Notes under the pieces: model-generated | What the model was told of the DNA's origin: nothing | What the model saw: only the letters and a program-made list of their open reading frames with translations | The model's database searches: none | Translations under genes and position numbers: made by a program | Assembly (NCBI GenBank): GCA_023014335.1 | Contig: JAECYW010000001.1 | Location: forward strand, 4,402,001-4,466,000 | Direction of reading: 5' to 3' | Origin: Galerina marginata | Taxonomy: Eukaryota > Basidiomycota > Agaricomycetes > Agaricales > Galerinaceae | Length of the DNA stretch: 64,000 nt | Part shown: in pieces, positions 1 through 12,234 of the stretch | How positions within the stretch are numbered: the stretch's first letter is position 1 | Layout of the letters: the number at the start of each line of letters is the position of its first letter

Positions 1-30
1 TATCGGCAATACAGATTTCGAGACGGATAA

Positions 31-474
31 AAGTGCTTTCAGGCGTCTGGGTCGTCTAGAAAACTGCCAAGTCTCTGCCTTCACAGGTGCCCAGAATGCA
101 ACTTCGCGGTCAATACCCTTAAAGATATAGTTGCGCACTTCAAATCAGAGGCCAAATCAAAATCTTATGCGAAGTCAGTCTCCGGAGCTGTTATGCCCCA
201 TAATTCCAAGAGAGGAAAGCAAACGATAAAGTATTTCCGGCAGTCTGATATGAAATTCGAATATCAGCTATGCCCTGGAACCCAGCTGAACACTAGGGAA
301 GAAGCAGATCTACACATTAAAGAAGTGGATCGTACTGCTGGAGCAAAGGCGCACACGGATGTGTACAACGAGAAAACCTCTAACTCTAGAAAGCCTGCCT
401 GGTACGATATGAGGGTGGACGACTTTCCCGACTCGGAGAAAAACCAGGATTTTAGAATGAATTCCAGCAAGTGA
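31..474 (+). CDS. Open fragment with C2H2-like cysteine/histidine spacing, 5' end unclear
   Basis: One frame stays open from the stop at 28-30 to the TGA at 472-474 (first ATG at 193). Near the start it contains CPEC followed 12-13 residues later by AHFKSE, which resembles half of a C2H2 zinc finger, and later a second stretch with a single Cys and DLHIKE. The second histidines are not in canonical places, so a DNA-binding role is only a guess. It may be the last exon of a gene cut by the window edge or a decayed finger protein. No promoter or splice site fixes its start. Confidence 0.25.
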   Translation, partial: KCFQASGSSRKLPSLCLHRCPECNFAVNTLKDIVAHFKSEAKSKSYAKSVSGAVMPHNSKRGKQTIKYFRQSDMKFEYQLCPGTQLNTREEADLHIKEVDRTAGAKAHTDVYNEKTSNSRKPAWYDMRVDDFPDSEKNQDFRMNSSK

Positions 475-851
475 GTCCTCTTATTAAATCTCTCTGCTTT
501 GTAGGCTTTCCAGATCCTCGGCGCTAACGTGGTCTGCTAGGATTCTCAAATAGCCGATGACGTTCCATCGACGGCCCTCGCAATATTAACCAATTTTACT
601 CTCCTAATGGTGCATTTTTATGAGTTTAATGAAATTTACGGTTACGAGTTCCCTGTGCCCCTTCCAACTTTCCATCCCCTTCGACTTTTAGCCCTGGGCG
701 GACTGGATTTGTTTCAGCCCACCCGCATCGACCAATCATTTGCTCGGTCACTAATCATTGGTGGTACAGGTGCTGCCAGAAAATTTTGTTGATTCCCTCC
801 CTCGCTCCACGACTTAAGACTTTTAAATTGCTATTTAACCCCGACTTTGCC

Positions 852-963
852 GTACAAGGGGATGTTGAGCCTGGGCAGAGGATTCTGTTCAAGGCTGTTT
901 GACAGCGATAACTCATCACATCGCTGTACAAGGTCATGTTGAGCTTGGGAAGGGGATTCTGTT
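852..963. repeat. Two direct copies of a 38-bp unit, 74 bp apart
   Basis: The segments 852-889 and 926-963 match at all but a few positions; both start gtacaagg and end ggattctgtt. No coding role is apparent. Confidence 0.6.
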
Positions 964-3900
964 GTTATCGGATGAAGAACCCAAGCCCAAACCAGGAGGC
1001 TCAGCGGTAGATCTCGCAGCTCGCAGAACAATCACTGATCATGAATCAGTGCACCGCTCTATTTCCACCGTGGCTCTTGCACAACAAAAAACTCGTGACG
1101 TGATCGCTGGGACTCGGATTATGGCGGACTGGGTCAGTTTGATTTTACTCACATTGCCAAACCATTGACTGATTAAGATACAAGGTCGAGAAGAGCTTCG
1201 AGGACATCAAAGTCGATCGTTGGTTCAAGGTGGTTTAGTAAACGATACCTCCTACCCACTGTCCCCTCGCACCCCCAACTGCTTTGACTCCATAGCGTAT
1301 ATCGTGTATATCCCCTGGTAAGGTATTTCCTTTTGACTGTTTTTTGACTACGCTTATGACTATGATTGCCTAGGTTGAACATACTTTTTCCTGGAATTTT
1401 ACCGTACTTTGTGGAGTTCAGTCCCTGCGATTCCGAATCCTTGAAAACCATACCTGTACCTCAGAATCTCACCATAAGAGCTTAAGATGTGCATCCTGAT
1501 CCGATCTTTGAAATATTAATTTCTTTTTTCTGCTGACAGCAATAACAATCCTGAAGTCATTTTTATTACGGCCCAGACGAACGAGCAGTGATAGTAATTA
1601 AATAATTCCGGGAGCTACTGGCGTCTCTTAGGGAATAAAGAGCATGGGAGGGAATAGTTGCAGATGGGTTGATATGGGGGGATAGCGGATAAATGAACAC
1701 CGCCTTTACTAACTACTAACTAAGGTATGCCCTTGATTAACCGGCGCACTCAGTTAAACTGAAAAGTAGACGGGTAAAGTGAGTAAGAAAAATGAAAGAG
1801 AGATCGACAGGTATAAGCATGATACGCGGAAGGTCCAAGTGTGAATCTACTAATGCGAGGACTAGGAACGGGTGGGGTGGGTTGTAGTTTGAGAAGGAGA
1901 AGAGTGCAGGTACGATGGCGGAATGAAATTTAGACCGATAGCGAAAGTGGAAAGAAGGAAGTCGGGTAGTAGCATTCCCATCAACTACCACCCAACGCGA
2001 AACCCGGCCGGCAGCCAACGCACAGGGACGGCTCAAGAAAATGACACGGGTACAACTTCTTCTCGCTTCTACTTGAAGTACCCATCCTGGGTGACTGGCC
2101 TGTCCTGTGGAGAAAACGGGTGCTGCAAGTCATGAGTAATGAAGGGAGAGGAGAGATTGAGGAAAGAGATGAAGGGAGAAGGATAGGTAAGCAAGGCGAA
2201 ACAGAAAAGACATTGTCTGGCCCATAGGTCCGAAGTCATGGAAAGAAAGGCGAAAGAAAAGAATCCTAGTAGAGCCAGCGCACCGCCTCACAGTAGAATA
2301 ATGGACTGACCGAAATGAAATGGCCGCAGTTGGCGGGTATACACCTAAAAAATAAAGGAAGATGGAACACAAAATGAACTTTCGGCCATAAACCAAATCA
2401 AAAGCCGCCAAATGACAGGAAGAAAGTCGTACGTCTGAAAGACGAGAAAGGCTTAATCTGGAGAACAAGAGTAGACGAGTAGAAATACAGTAATATCGTG
2501 ATAAGAACTCTAACAACCGTGCGTGGACAAGAACAATGAACTGAGGAGGGGCGACCAGCCGGCGGCGAGATGCACGCCGATGCCGGGTAGAAAATAATCG
2601 AACCCAATGGAGGCCATGATATGAAAAACCTCCAGCACCTTAAGGAAGACGATAACTGGAAGGCAAAAATGACGAAGCAATGAGGTTGAGACGTTGGAAC
2701 GAACGCTGCAGGTGGATGTATACAAAAAAAAAGAAATAGAAAGGGGATCATGGAAAGAAGGTTGCAAGAAAGAAATAAAGATACGTCGAGCAGCTACTTA
2801 ACAACAAAGCAGCCTATGGGTACAGCGGTAAACCTCCACCTTCCACCTGAGGGCAGGACCAGTGGGTCGAAGAAAGGCGGGCGACAACAGCGCCAGGGCA
2901 TACGCTACCGATCGATAGAACAAAGAAGATAAAAGATGAAACAAAATGCTATGTCGATCATGAACATAAGGTCGACATCTGCAGGTAAAAACGACGATGC
3001 AGCGTGAAGGACAGGCGTGCTTCTGGCGGGGTAGAAGGAATAAGGTACAAGAACATCATCGACTGCGAAGAGGAAGATGAAAAACGAAGCCGAGGAAGAA
3101 AAAATAGTCCCTTCCAGCATCAAGAGTTGGCAGTGACAAACTTTAGATGGATTTGCTAGCTCCTAGACATATGCTGCTGGTGGTCCGAGGAGCAAAGGTA
3201 AAAACGGGGCGAAAACATAACGGAAACTAGCTTCGTCGACGGAGGGTCGGAGGAAGAAAGCTAATAGATAGAAAGCAAAACATGAAGGACACGTGTATCC
3301 ACACGAAAGAGGAAAATTGACTGTTATAAGGCCGACGGCATAAGCATGCGTCGTGTTGTCTGTTGAAACAGGGAAAACGAGAGAAACAATATGAGATGAA
3401 CAACTAACTATTCACCATCATAGGCATCGGATAATGGATTGACGATGATTCTCTGCAGCAAAACGCAGCCGTACGCTGGGGAATCAGAAGGCCGAAAATA
3501 ACAAAACACCAACGCGACGGACTGCGTTGGTGGACCGAGAAAGCAAATGGAAGGCGTAATAAGAAAAGAAATAGCTGCTACATGAGAGGAACAGCCTCAG
3601 CATAGCCAAAAAAAAAGCGAAAAACATGGGCCAAAGACTCCAAAACTCACGATGCTACTCGACAAAATGAACACGAATGAAAAAAAGAATGAAAGCGGGG
3701 TTGTAGAAAGGCAAGTCATACCTCGTCTGGGGTTAATGATCCTGGTTCGTCTTTCTCAGCTCCTCAATCGACCAGGGGTCGCGTCCGAGATTCTTCTTGG
3801 AACCAACGAGGATCATAGGTACCCCCCGTGCAGACATCCATGACTTCTGAGATCCGCTACAAGCAAGAAGGCATCAGCTGATAATGAATTACAAGACTCT

Positions 3901-4512
3901 CCAGCTCGCTCGGCAACCGCAAATTCAACAAACGAAAGTTCGGGGGCCAGAGAATGGAGGAGAAACAAGGACAGAAAGACACATACCTTCTCGTTCACGT
4001 TATCCGGACGGCGAAGGAGATGAGGATAACAGTCGAGTCGGGGGTAGCTGGGGTTCGAGAGGCAGTTATAACCCTCCTACCCCAAAAAATCTGTTCTGCG
4101 GCGAGCTCCACGTTTTGCCATCGATCGATGTCGACGCTGTGGTGCTGCTGCGTGCGGGGCTGTTGGTTTATGTTTTTGCAGAATGCCTTCGACTTCATAT
4201 AAACATCCACACTGCAGCTAGAGCAGACTGCTACACTCGGAGAACACGGTCAAAAGCTGGCCTGGAGGGACACTGACCAGCATCAAAACACTCCCGAACT
4301 CCCAGCCAACGACGACATTACCTTCGACGTTCAGGAACAATCGTTCCCAAAGAAGTCAAGCCTGTTTTATCATTTTCTTTACATTAGAGGTGGTGGGCGT
4401 CGTTAAAGTCAAGCAGAAATTCGAGCAAAGTACGGTAGGACGACATAGTGGGCAAACGTGGCAGCGTCCATGGCCGCAAGCGTTTCATTAACCCGATCAA
4501 ACCTCTCGGGGT

Positions 4513-4562
4513 CCTCGTCCATATTTAGTAAGTACCCCTAAATCGCTAAATATGGGACGAGG
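4513..4562. repeat. Inverted repeat (16/17-bp arms, 17-base spacer)
   Basis: The arm 4513-4528 is the reverse complement of 4546-4562 apart from one bulged base. It could form a stable hairpin in single-stranded DNA or RNA. It may be a remnant of a foldback element; no gene adjoins it. Confidence 0.65.
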
Positions 4563-5610
4563 GCACCATAGAGACTACCGAGTACAATCGCGGGCACTTG
4601 GTTGTGGCCTGTTCTGTTAGGCCTTTTCTGCTTGGCTTTGCCTTGGTTTGAAATTTAATTAATGCATTGAACTCGATGAATGAGTGAAAAGTGGTTAAGC
4701 CAGAAGAACAACGAGAACAAAACGTGAACGTCTTCGTTTCGGCCCACAATCAAATATTTAAAAAATGTCGAGAGAACTGACACTAAGTAACCGAGGTGGT
4801 GTGTAAGGAATTTAGTCGTCGCCATATCACTCGACACTTTTTTGGAGCGATGGTATCGAGTCCTCACTTTAGTCTTCGCCTCTCCTCCCACGATGCACTT
4901 CAACGTCGAATTCTTTTGCACCAAATCCCTAACTCGGAATAGGACTTCAAGAGAAATGTCAAGGCAAAATTAGCACCAAAGGACCCCCAGTATAGTGTTG
5001 TGCATCTGAAATTTGTCGATGGTAATGTTCCACAGAAGTCACCCCGATGTCTTTTTGAATGGCTAAAGATTAGATCCCACAGTTCGCCGCCGGATTGGAC
5101 GTTATTGGAGATTGGACCCGATTCAGTGTACGGATAAGAAGGGCAGGATAACTGGTTCAGCAACAGCAAAGCCCTATATCTTTGCAGCGCCGTAGACATT
5201 ATCTACTCACCATAACATTGCTCGGTGACCTGTCGTATGGGCGTAATGGCCGGGTTAGGATAGCTCAAAAAGGCGGAGGCTTTTTGCTACGGCGCTTGGG
5301 AATCTCGCTTAGCATCGGGCACCAATTTCTACTTATTTATTTCGCCCTTACAAGTTACAATGAAACAAATAACGTTCGATTACACCTTACTCAACATTCT
5401 CTTTTGGCTTTCGTCCTTATCTTTACTCATAAGTAAGAGATCTTTCAAAACTTCTTCGGCGTTTTCCAGAGCCTCTTCTCCGTGGATGTCAGGTATAACA
5501 CACAACAAAACGGCTGAAATTAAAAGTGGGATTGACAAGTACTCGAGTAGCCTGAAAAAAATTATTGTGTCAATCTGGGATGGAATTATAATTTAAATCA
5601 TGGCTTACGA

Positions 5611-5931
5611 TTATGTTTTCAGACAGACTAAGCCAGAACAACAGGGACAATCTGCGCAAGTACTAGCTGCGCCTGCACAGGTTTGACAAGTTGCCTGAAA
5701 GCTCACTGACGTCAGTATTTGAAAGTAATAAATATTGATTCAACGCCGTGGAGTATGCTTCCGACGCAGAATACTTAAGCCAGCACAACAGGTTGTAGTT
5801 GCACAGGTACCCCCCGAGCCGCTACACTGTTTGACCAGATTTCTGGGAGCATGTTCAAGGGATGAACCCGCGGCAGATAAAACTCCCCAAATCAGGATGC
5901 TCGAGACGAGTTCGATGTAGAAGATATGCAT
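5611..5931 (-). CDS. Small secreted cysteine-rich protein with two cysteine modules (2 exons, 83 aa)
   Basis: Exon 1 (5931-5775) starts with a hydrophobic signal-like segment (residues 1 to about 24) and ends in a module spaced C-x6-C-x4-CC-x2-L. A GT-AG intron (5774-5706) joins in phase to exon 2 (5705-5611), which holds a second module C-x2-C-x6-C-x2-C-x-CC-x3-L-x-C and a stop. The two modules share the CC-x-G-L core, so they look like a duplication. The pattern resembles disulfide-knot small secreted proteins of fungi, but I cannot name a family. The total of 11 cysteines is odd, so one may be unpaired or the start may differ. Secretion and a defence or host-interaction role are inference. 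Confidence 0.55.
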
Positions 5932-6164
5932 GTTGGGGGTTACTCTTCGGAGGACTGACTGTCGGGACCTGCATTTTGAACGATCTCGCTGCCTGCTGTC
6001 CTCTGGTTCCCGGACTTAATAAGGCTTCTCATTGCAACCTATCCGGCGTGAACGGTGAAAGTTTAGGCCATTTGCGAGTACATACCAGGGAGGAAGCTCA
6101 TTGATGGTTCCAGAGAGTGAGGTTCCCGGACCTTCACACCCTTGAAACCTAGAAAAAGGCGTGG

Positions 6165-6393
6165 TTAGGCATTCGAATTACGGAACTCCCTACAAGAATA
6201 GTACTGATACGCAGTCAAAAATGTACATGCGAAACCGGGTCCGACTTTGACGCTTTCGGCTCTATCAAGCCAAGTACTGGGTGGCGTGTTGCATACGCCC
6301 TGCACGAGACTGTCTGGAGAGAAACTAGCGCCAGTCAAGTTAACATCGTCAAAAAAGACGACAGAATCCAGACAACTCGGCAAACTCGTGCTG
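6165..6393 (-). CDS. Partial beta/gamma-crystallin-like secreted protein exon
   Basis: The frame reads VVFFDDVNLTGAS, then a glycine-cysteine turn (QGVC), SVKVGPGFACTF and a later cysteine. This order (aromatic strand, D-x-N-x-x-G, G-x-C, S-V-x-V, G-x-x-C-x-F) is typical of beta/gamma-crystallin or peptidase-inhibitor-I36-like secreted proteins in fungi. A 3' splice signal lies just before 6393. The signal-peptide exon upstream was not found, and the next exon (about 6150-6080, with a C-x-G and SGTINEL-like stretch) does not join in phase. The gene may be broken, or I have missed an exon. Confidence 0.4.
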
Positions 6394-6399
6394 GATGGT

Positions 6400-6835
6400 A
6401 ATAGGGGAAATTATGAGTGGAAGAAAACGATAATAGGACATAAGCACCTCATGCTGTCCCTGTTATGTATAATACTGCTCTAGTAGAGAAGCAACGATTC
6501 TCCAGAATTCTCTCTCATTAGAGGTCCTATTTATGCATAATTCTACTCTAACAATAAGTGGTCAGTCCTGGGAGCTGTCGCCCATAATGGACTGTTACCC
6601 ATGGTTAGCTGAATGCAGTCATCATCCAGCCATCATCGCTGCATCGTCATTCAACCATCTAGTCACTTTATTTATAGCCGCACCTTCGGTCTCAATGTGC
6701 GCCCGCCCAGATCTCTCAGGCTATTCTGCAAGTCGCGCTGCCCGACGTTTCCCGCCTTGGGGCGGGGGGCTTACTAAGTTACTCTCCTTACAAATTTACG
6801 TAATAACTTCGAAAATTAAGTAAGGTAGATAAGAG
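6400..6835. other. Intergenic, nothing recognised
   Basis: It separates the crystallin-like fragment from the 3' end of the KDZ gene. I looked for terminal inverted repeats of the KDZ element here and saw none. A short run of repeated catcatc/catcgtc triplets lies near 6,617-6,660. Confidence 0.4.
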
Positions 6836-9800
6836 CTAATCATCCTCACGGTATAAGGGAGGCGGGGGAATGTAGTCGTCGTCGTCCGCGTCATCGTCAG
6901 CGTTGGCTTCACGCAAAACGAGACCTTTATCCCTTCCTTCGTTTACCACAAAGCTGTCAATATCTTTCCATAAACCGACGCAATAAGCCTGCATCTGTCG
7001 GAATTGATTGGCCTGCTCTTTGGCGTAAGCCCGACGGCCATCGATGGAGGGGTTATCTTTTACCACGCCAGGTAACATCCACTCTCCGTTGTCTCTCCCT
7101 TTTTCCTCCCAGTCTTGTACCCTCCATTCGAAAAACTCTAGAATGCGGCGCTTCTCTTCAAGAAGGAGTTGAACTTCCTCCTTCCATCGATCTTGGCGAG
7201 CCTTTCCCTTGCACCATTCAATTCGAAGACCTGCTTCCATGCGCTTAAACCACACTGCTTGTAGAAAAAACATAAACACTTCACTTACTCTCGTGCAAGC
7301 GTTCGTCCTCAGTCATATCCCCACCAACTCCAGGCTGCGTCCAAATCCATGACATTTTTCGTCGACCCTCACCTACCTTATTGTTCTTCATCTCTTTCCT
7401 CGTTTTCTGGGAGTCGGCTTCCAGTGTTTTGATGTCGTCTTCTCTGAGCCTTGGAAATTGTCCTTCCCAGCCGACAATCTCCAAAATAGGAGCCAACCGA
7501 GCCAGTGCATCGCGCGCAAGACGGTATGTATATGCGGCTTTCTCAATGTTGATCTGGTTGCGACTGATAATCTTTTGTGCACGTGTATTGGCCTGTTGAC
7601 CACGCCAATTCTTCGACTTGTAAATGATGATGTGTGACTTCAATCGTAAGGATTCCCGAAGATCGTCAAGCGCGTCGATGCATTGCGATTTCCGAAGCTC
7701 CCACTCAATGTTTCGCAAGCGATCATCACATGGAGTTGTTCGTGGCATCGATGATGGGAGGTAAAGGCGGATATCTTGAGGCTTAGGTTCCGTCTCCGCT
7801 TTTTGAGACTCGCGGGCTCGAATAAGGCCAAGGACAGGCACGTAGAGTTGTTGAATTTGAATCCACGATTTGATTTTGCGAAATGAGGCGTTCGATTGCA
7901 GTTTTAGCTTCGCCTGTTGATTATCAGTGGTATGTGTTCCGAGAGATTGAGCCTCACGGCGAAGAAGATATCTACGGCGAGGTTCAAGAGTCAAATAAAG
8001 TGATGTTAAAATGAATAATCCATACTGTTCATCCTCAAGACTCAGACCGATTGTAATTAGCTGACTAGCCGAAGTGTTTTCATGCATCGTAAATCCGGTT
8101 CCAGCCTGCAATTCTTTTTCCTCTGATTCTGCTAGCTTGCGCCGAACAGCATCTTGAGACATAGCTACAGTGATAAGTCAGTTTAATTTCATTATCAGTG
8201 AGCGATGGACACACCTTTCGACCGCGCCTCATACGGGTTTTCGTTGTTATGGTCTTGCTCCCAATCTGAGAGCTCCTTCGTCCATTGGGCCACATCGTCT
8301 GGTGGGAGACTTGCGGAGAATGTCGTATGGTTTTGCGAGTGTTCAACCATTTCAGGCACTGCCTCCTTGATAGATCGAATAATATAAGAGCCTAATGATA
8401 CTTTAGTCGCTGAAAATCAGAATTTTTAGATGGGTAAAGTCGTACCCATTTTTGTTGTCTTAACCCAGTTCCAATCGCCAAAGTGGTCATCCAGTGTATC
8501 CCGGCGTGCACCAGGCCCCATCTCACGAGTACTTGTAGCGACGGGGTTGATATGAGACCAGCCTCGCTCAACGCCTTCCCCTTCTGTTCGCCCCACGTTC
8601 GGGTTATAATTGAAGGAATACTTTGTCTGGCATTTCTTTACATGTGCCGGCAAATGAAACTTGGGGACGAGGTAGCGAAAGGTCTTCTTGCCATTTGGGT
8701 CGACATGCATCCAGCTTGGGTATTTCTCGAACCGCTCCCAAAGGTTGATGCTCCACTGACAAGCAATATCGTACGAAACAACCACCTCAACAAGGTCATT
8801 ATCACGCAATGTCGAACAAAACAAGTAATCCATATTTATGTATCTTGGCACGAAGTTGTCATTGCAAGAATGGAGACTTGAGGACTGGTGGAACGCACCG
8901 CTCTCCCTTTTGCAAATCACCCACCGCGCATGGCCTTTTCATGTCATGCCGTGCATCATCGACGCAGCCGGCCCCAGTTGCCGCAAATCCGGCCTCTCCA
9001 TTATTCTTGTTAACGGCATTGTGATTTGAGCACGTACTTGGCTGGTAGATGCGGTTAATTCTAGGTCTGGGAATATACCGACAATTCAACATACCGCCTG
9101 GACTATAATTGGGCCATACTCTGCTAGGAAATCCTTGAAGTCGTTCTCCTCGACAAAATAGGACCAGCCATGTGACAGACTCGGGTCCGATGCATGACTT
9201 GAGATCATCTTGCGTTTCAAACGGAAATTGGCATCAATGGCCAAAAAAAGAGTATACAAAAACCTTGAGCAGTTTGTTAGAGCTTGATCATCGTATTACA
9301 GGTCTCGTATGCTCACCGCATATTTTCTGGTGCTTTCTCCCATCCATTTGGTAAGTTAATCCCAGGATGTGGGCAGGCGGGGCATATTACAGCACATTCG
9401 CCTTGCCTTGTTCCTGCAGCCCCTCCTACACTGTGGCCGCGTCCAGCACGTTTAAGCATCTTTATGTGGCGATATTCACGGATTATGCGAAGCAAGGTAC
9501 GATAACGATCCTAAATAACCATGAGACAGCGGATATCGTAAGAAAGACACAGTATCTACCCGCGGTATTTTTGTTCCTGTGTTATCTGTGAGTCGTGATA
9601 AAGTTTGGTAGAATTCGTATGCAGAGGCCTTTGATTCAAACGAAAGCATTTGGAAGAACTTAAGGAGGCGAAGAGTTGAAGCTGTGTGTGGAAATCCAAC
9701 AGTTGCTGGAAACCAGCCAAAGCGCAGAAGTTGGATAAACTGGGGCTGCCGATGCTCACAGTTACAAAAGTCGAGCGCAATTTCGTGTAGTCCAGTAGTA

Positions 9801-10607
9801 TCCATGACTAGAAATCCATTACAGGGTGCGGGAGATAAGCACGACTGTCCAATCGGATGTCCAAGCTGAAAGCGATGGCCAAGGTTTTTCAGCGAAATTG
9901 CCTTGAAGTAGCCGCCGTCTTCGTCCCAAACCTAGACAGACTTTTTAGTAAGACTGAAACGAAACAGATGTTTGTTTACCTCAATGCGGTGGAGCCCATT
10001 GCGCTGGTGAAGGCACATTATGCAGTCCTTACAAACCATATCAGGTCCATCGCAATCTGTACAGCGATATTGAGGTTTGAAATTTGGAGATTGACACTGA
10101 GCACACGCAGGCGAGCTATCGCCTTTTCCCTCTAAGCGCAGGAACTCGGACAAAAATGTTTCACGGTCGAGAAGCCACTCTCTGAGTGGATAGTCCTGAT
10201 AAAATACAGTTTAGTACTTGGATGTAGTGTATTTCTGTGTAACTTACCCCTCTTGTTCGCTTCCGAGGCAGAGAAGCTGAGACCTGGACATTTGGAAACT
10301 CGCTACCATGTTCGAAGTTGCTGTAGGACTCTGGCTCGGTCATGTTGTTGATTTCCGGAATGCTTGGCTCGTCAGAAAAAGGGAGTGGGTAATTTGAATC
10401 TTGAATGGATCTGGCTTTGGGCTCCTGTGCGGGTATGACACTTGAATGAGAACCGAGTCTACCGGAAGCTACCAATGTCTGATATTCCTGCGACATAACA
10501 TTGAGGCTGGATGTTTGTTTGTCTGGGGGGTTAGCAGCTGGATCAATAACAGGGATCATCTCCTCGTCGAAGTCCTCGTCACTATTCCGGCGTCGTCGTT
10601 TAGCCAT
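6836..10607 (-). CDS. KDZ-family transposase with N-terminal CxC2 cysteine cluster, intact, 10 exons, 1,114 aa
   Basis: This gene encodes a DDE-type transposase of the Kyakuja-Dileera-Zisupton class, expected to cut and insert DNA in the nucleus. Exons read 10607-10248, 10195-9980, 9931-9560, 9510-9317, 9263-9095, 9041-8899, 8843-8446, 8409-8215, 8164-7289 and about 7257-6836; all nine introns are GT-AG and keep phase, with no internal stop. The N terminus is basic (MAKRRRR). Residues 151-189 hold the CxC2 cluster (Cys 151, 154, 165, 168, 175, 178, 181; His 183, 189). Then come WFPATVGFP, LKRAGRGH and CPACPHPG, and the likely catalytic acids in AIDANF, YDIACQW and GEGVERGW. The C-terminal LPSSMPR, EWELR, DALDDLR, RGQ.ANTR and IEWCK blocks are also family hallmarks. 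It ends in an acidic tail. It could be an active element; the element ends are not identified. Confidence 0.95.
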
Positions 10608-10962
10608 TGCACAGAGGTGGAAATAATGTAAAGCACCACTCCAAGCCGAAATCTGTTCGCAATAATATTGCCTAATTGGTGGCGGACTCACTGGCACATT
10701 GTTTAGTACCTAACTATTGGAAAACTCGGTTGCAACATAACTGGACCGTCCGCTTGAATTATGAATAATACCAGACACTCAGAGAATAGCCAAAAGGAGG
10801 TAATAGAATCAAAGCCTGTCGCAGGTTATGCATATCACTAGAGGACGGTATTACTTGGTTAAACCGTCTGATCGATTCTCGAAACATTTCTGATTTTGCA
10901 AAAAGGCTACGAATATATTCTGAGGCACATGGCTATCTAGGAAGACGCATTACAGACAATTG

Positions 10963-11474
10963 TCAATCAACAATCTCAATAATCTCCTGGCCATTCTCTA
11001 TGACGACGCGATACGAGATGTCCTCCCCCTTATCCGACACATCCGACACGTCTGAATCAAGCATTTCAACGACCTCCTGCCCGTTTTCATAAATAAGACG
11101 ATATGAAGGACCCCGCAGCTGAGCCGAACCAGAAGCAAATCCTCTATCTTCATGCTCGACAGAATTACCACTGAGAAATTTAAGTAAAGAAAAGCAATGC
11201 CACGAATTAAGACGACTGACATTCCGCTATCGGCAATTTGAACACGAACATACTCAATGAACTGATCAAGGACAAGCCACCTGTCTTTGTTGGCAAGACA
11301 GAAGAAGGGATGAATCGCTATATGATGCGGCATGCCTAATCCAATGTAAATAAGCATTCGACACGTAAAGGAATGACGGGAAATACCCAAGAACATCTTA
11401 AAGTCCATGAGTTGCTCATCGCTGGTACGTGAAAGGATCGACATGGCACGGAATTCTAGCGGTGAAAGCGGCAT
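10963..11474 (-). CDS. Unknown 142-aa protein upstream of the KDZ gene (2 exons)
   Basis: Exon 1 is 11474-11254 and exon 2 is 11170-10963; the intron has a GTATGT donor and CAG acceptor and keeps phase. I do not recognise the protein. Exon 2 contains two similar units, YRLIYENGQEVVEMLD and YRVVIENGQEIIEIVD, separated by an acidic serine-aspartate linker, so it arose by a small internal duplication. The gene lies head-to-tail with the KDZ gene, about 360 bp upstream of its ATG. It could be element cargo or a host gene. The first exon may not be the true start. Confidence 0.4.
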
Positions 11475-11943
11475 TGTAAATAGCGGAGTGGTATACAGGC
11501 GGATGAATTGTTGGGGGGGGAAGGTATTCACGTTTGTGTACTTAAAGGATCGGCAATGTGCAACGGAGATCTGCGAATCCTTTTACAAATTATCCCCAAT
11601 GGGATTTACGACCTTTGAACTCGCAATTCAGAGGAGTGTCGTATGCTTGGACTGGACACTGGAAGATAAAAGATACAATGGAAGATATTCTATACTACAT
11701 ATTACCAAGTGAGCTATTTTCTAAGCATCTAATAACCGATTAAAATATTCTGGAAGTTGTTTGAGAGCCCAAGGTCTTGCCGTGCCACCTCTGCACAAAT
11801 CTGCGTTGGTCATTTACCATTTATGCTCGGCTTCGGAAAGTTGCAGTCCATGGGAAAAAATCATGTGATTGCATGTTCGAGTTGGGAGAGCCATCGCAAC
11901 ACCGAACCCAAAACACGTACATAATTGTCTCTCTTCCTAATAA

Positions 11944-12234
11944 TCATGATTTTTTGACCAACTGGCAAGCTACATCATAAGAGATCGGACTGGCTGCAGC
12001 AAAAGCACAGTACAAGGCCATTTGATCTGTATTGGTGCGTCTGTTTAACTGTTCACGAATGGCACAACTCTAATAATAGCAGAAAACTCACCGCTCCCCA
12101 TTGCGTAAACTCGCTTCTACTTGTGGCATCAGTGTCTGTTCCTCTCGTCGACTATAAACCGTTCTTTGAGAAGCTGTCTCCACAGGTTTTGGCATTTGAT
12201 TGGTGAAATCTCCGGACTCTGGACTAGAGTACAT
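11944..12234 (-). CDS. Unknown 79-aa protein (2 exons)
   Basis: ATG at 12234-12232, exon 1 12234-12092, GTGAGT donor, exon 2 12040-11944; phase is kept and the stop is TGA. The protein is polar, with no signal peptide or membrane segment, and ends in an alanine-rich helix (residues about 54-62) and LVKKS. It is on the same strand as the KDZ gene and the 142-aa gene, so the three could be parts of one element or even of one longer gene; exons between 11,940 and 11,480 were not found. Confidence 0.35.

Larger units (their letters stand above)
475..5610. other. Gene-poor stretch, no supported gene
   Basis: No open frame here matches a family I know, and the frames that are open lack consistent splice pairs. 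From about 1,740 to 4,300 the plus strand is strongly purine-rich, which by itself opens long serine/leucine/phenylalanine-rich frames on the minus strand. Two small repeats are listed separately. Confidence 0.5.

Noticed and set aside
1737..3123. Several long minus-strand open frames rich in Ser, Leu and Phe
   Set aside because: They reflect the purine-rich plus strand; no family resemblance, start context or splice consistency.
8483..8881. 132-codon plus-strand frame
   Set aside because: It is antisense to the conserved core of the KDZ transposase.
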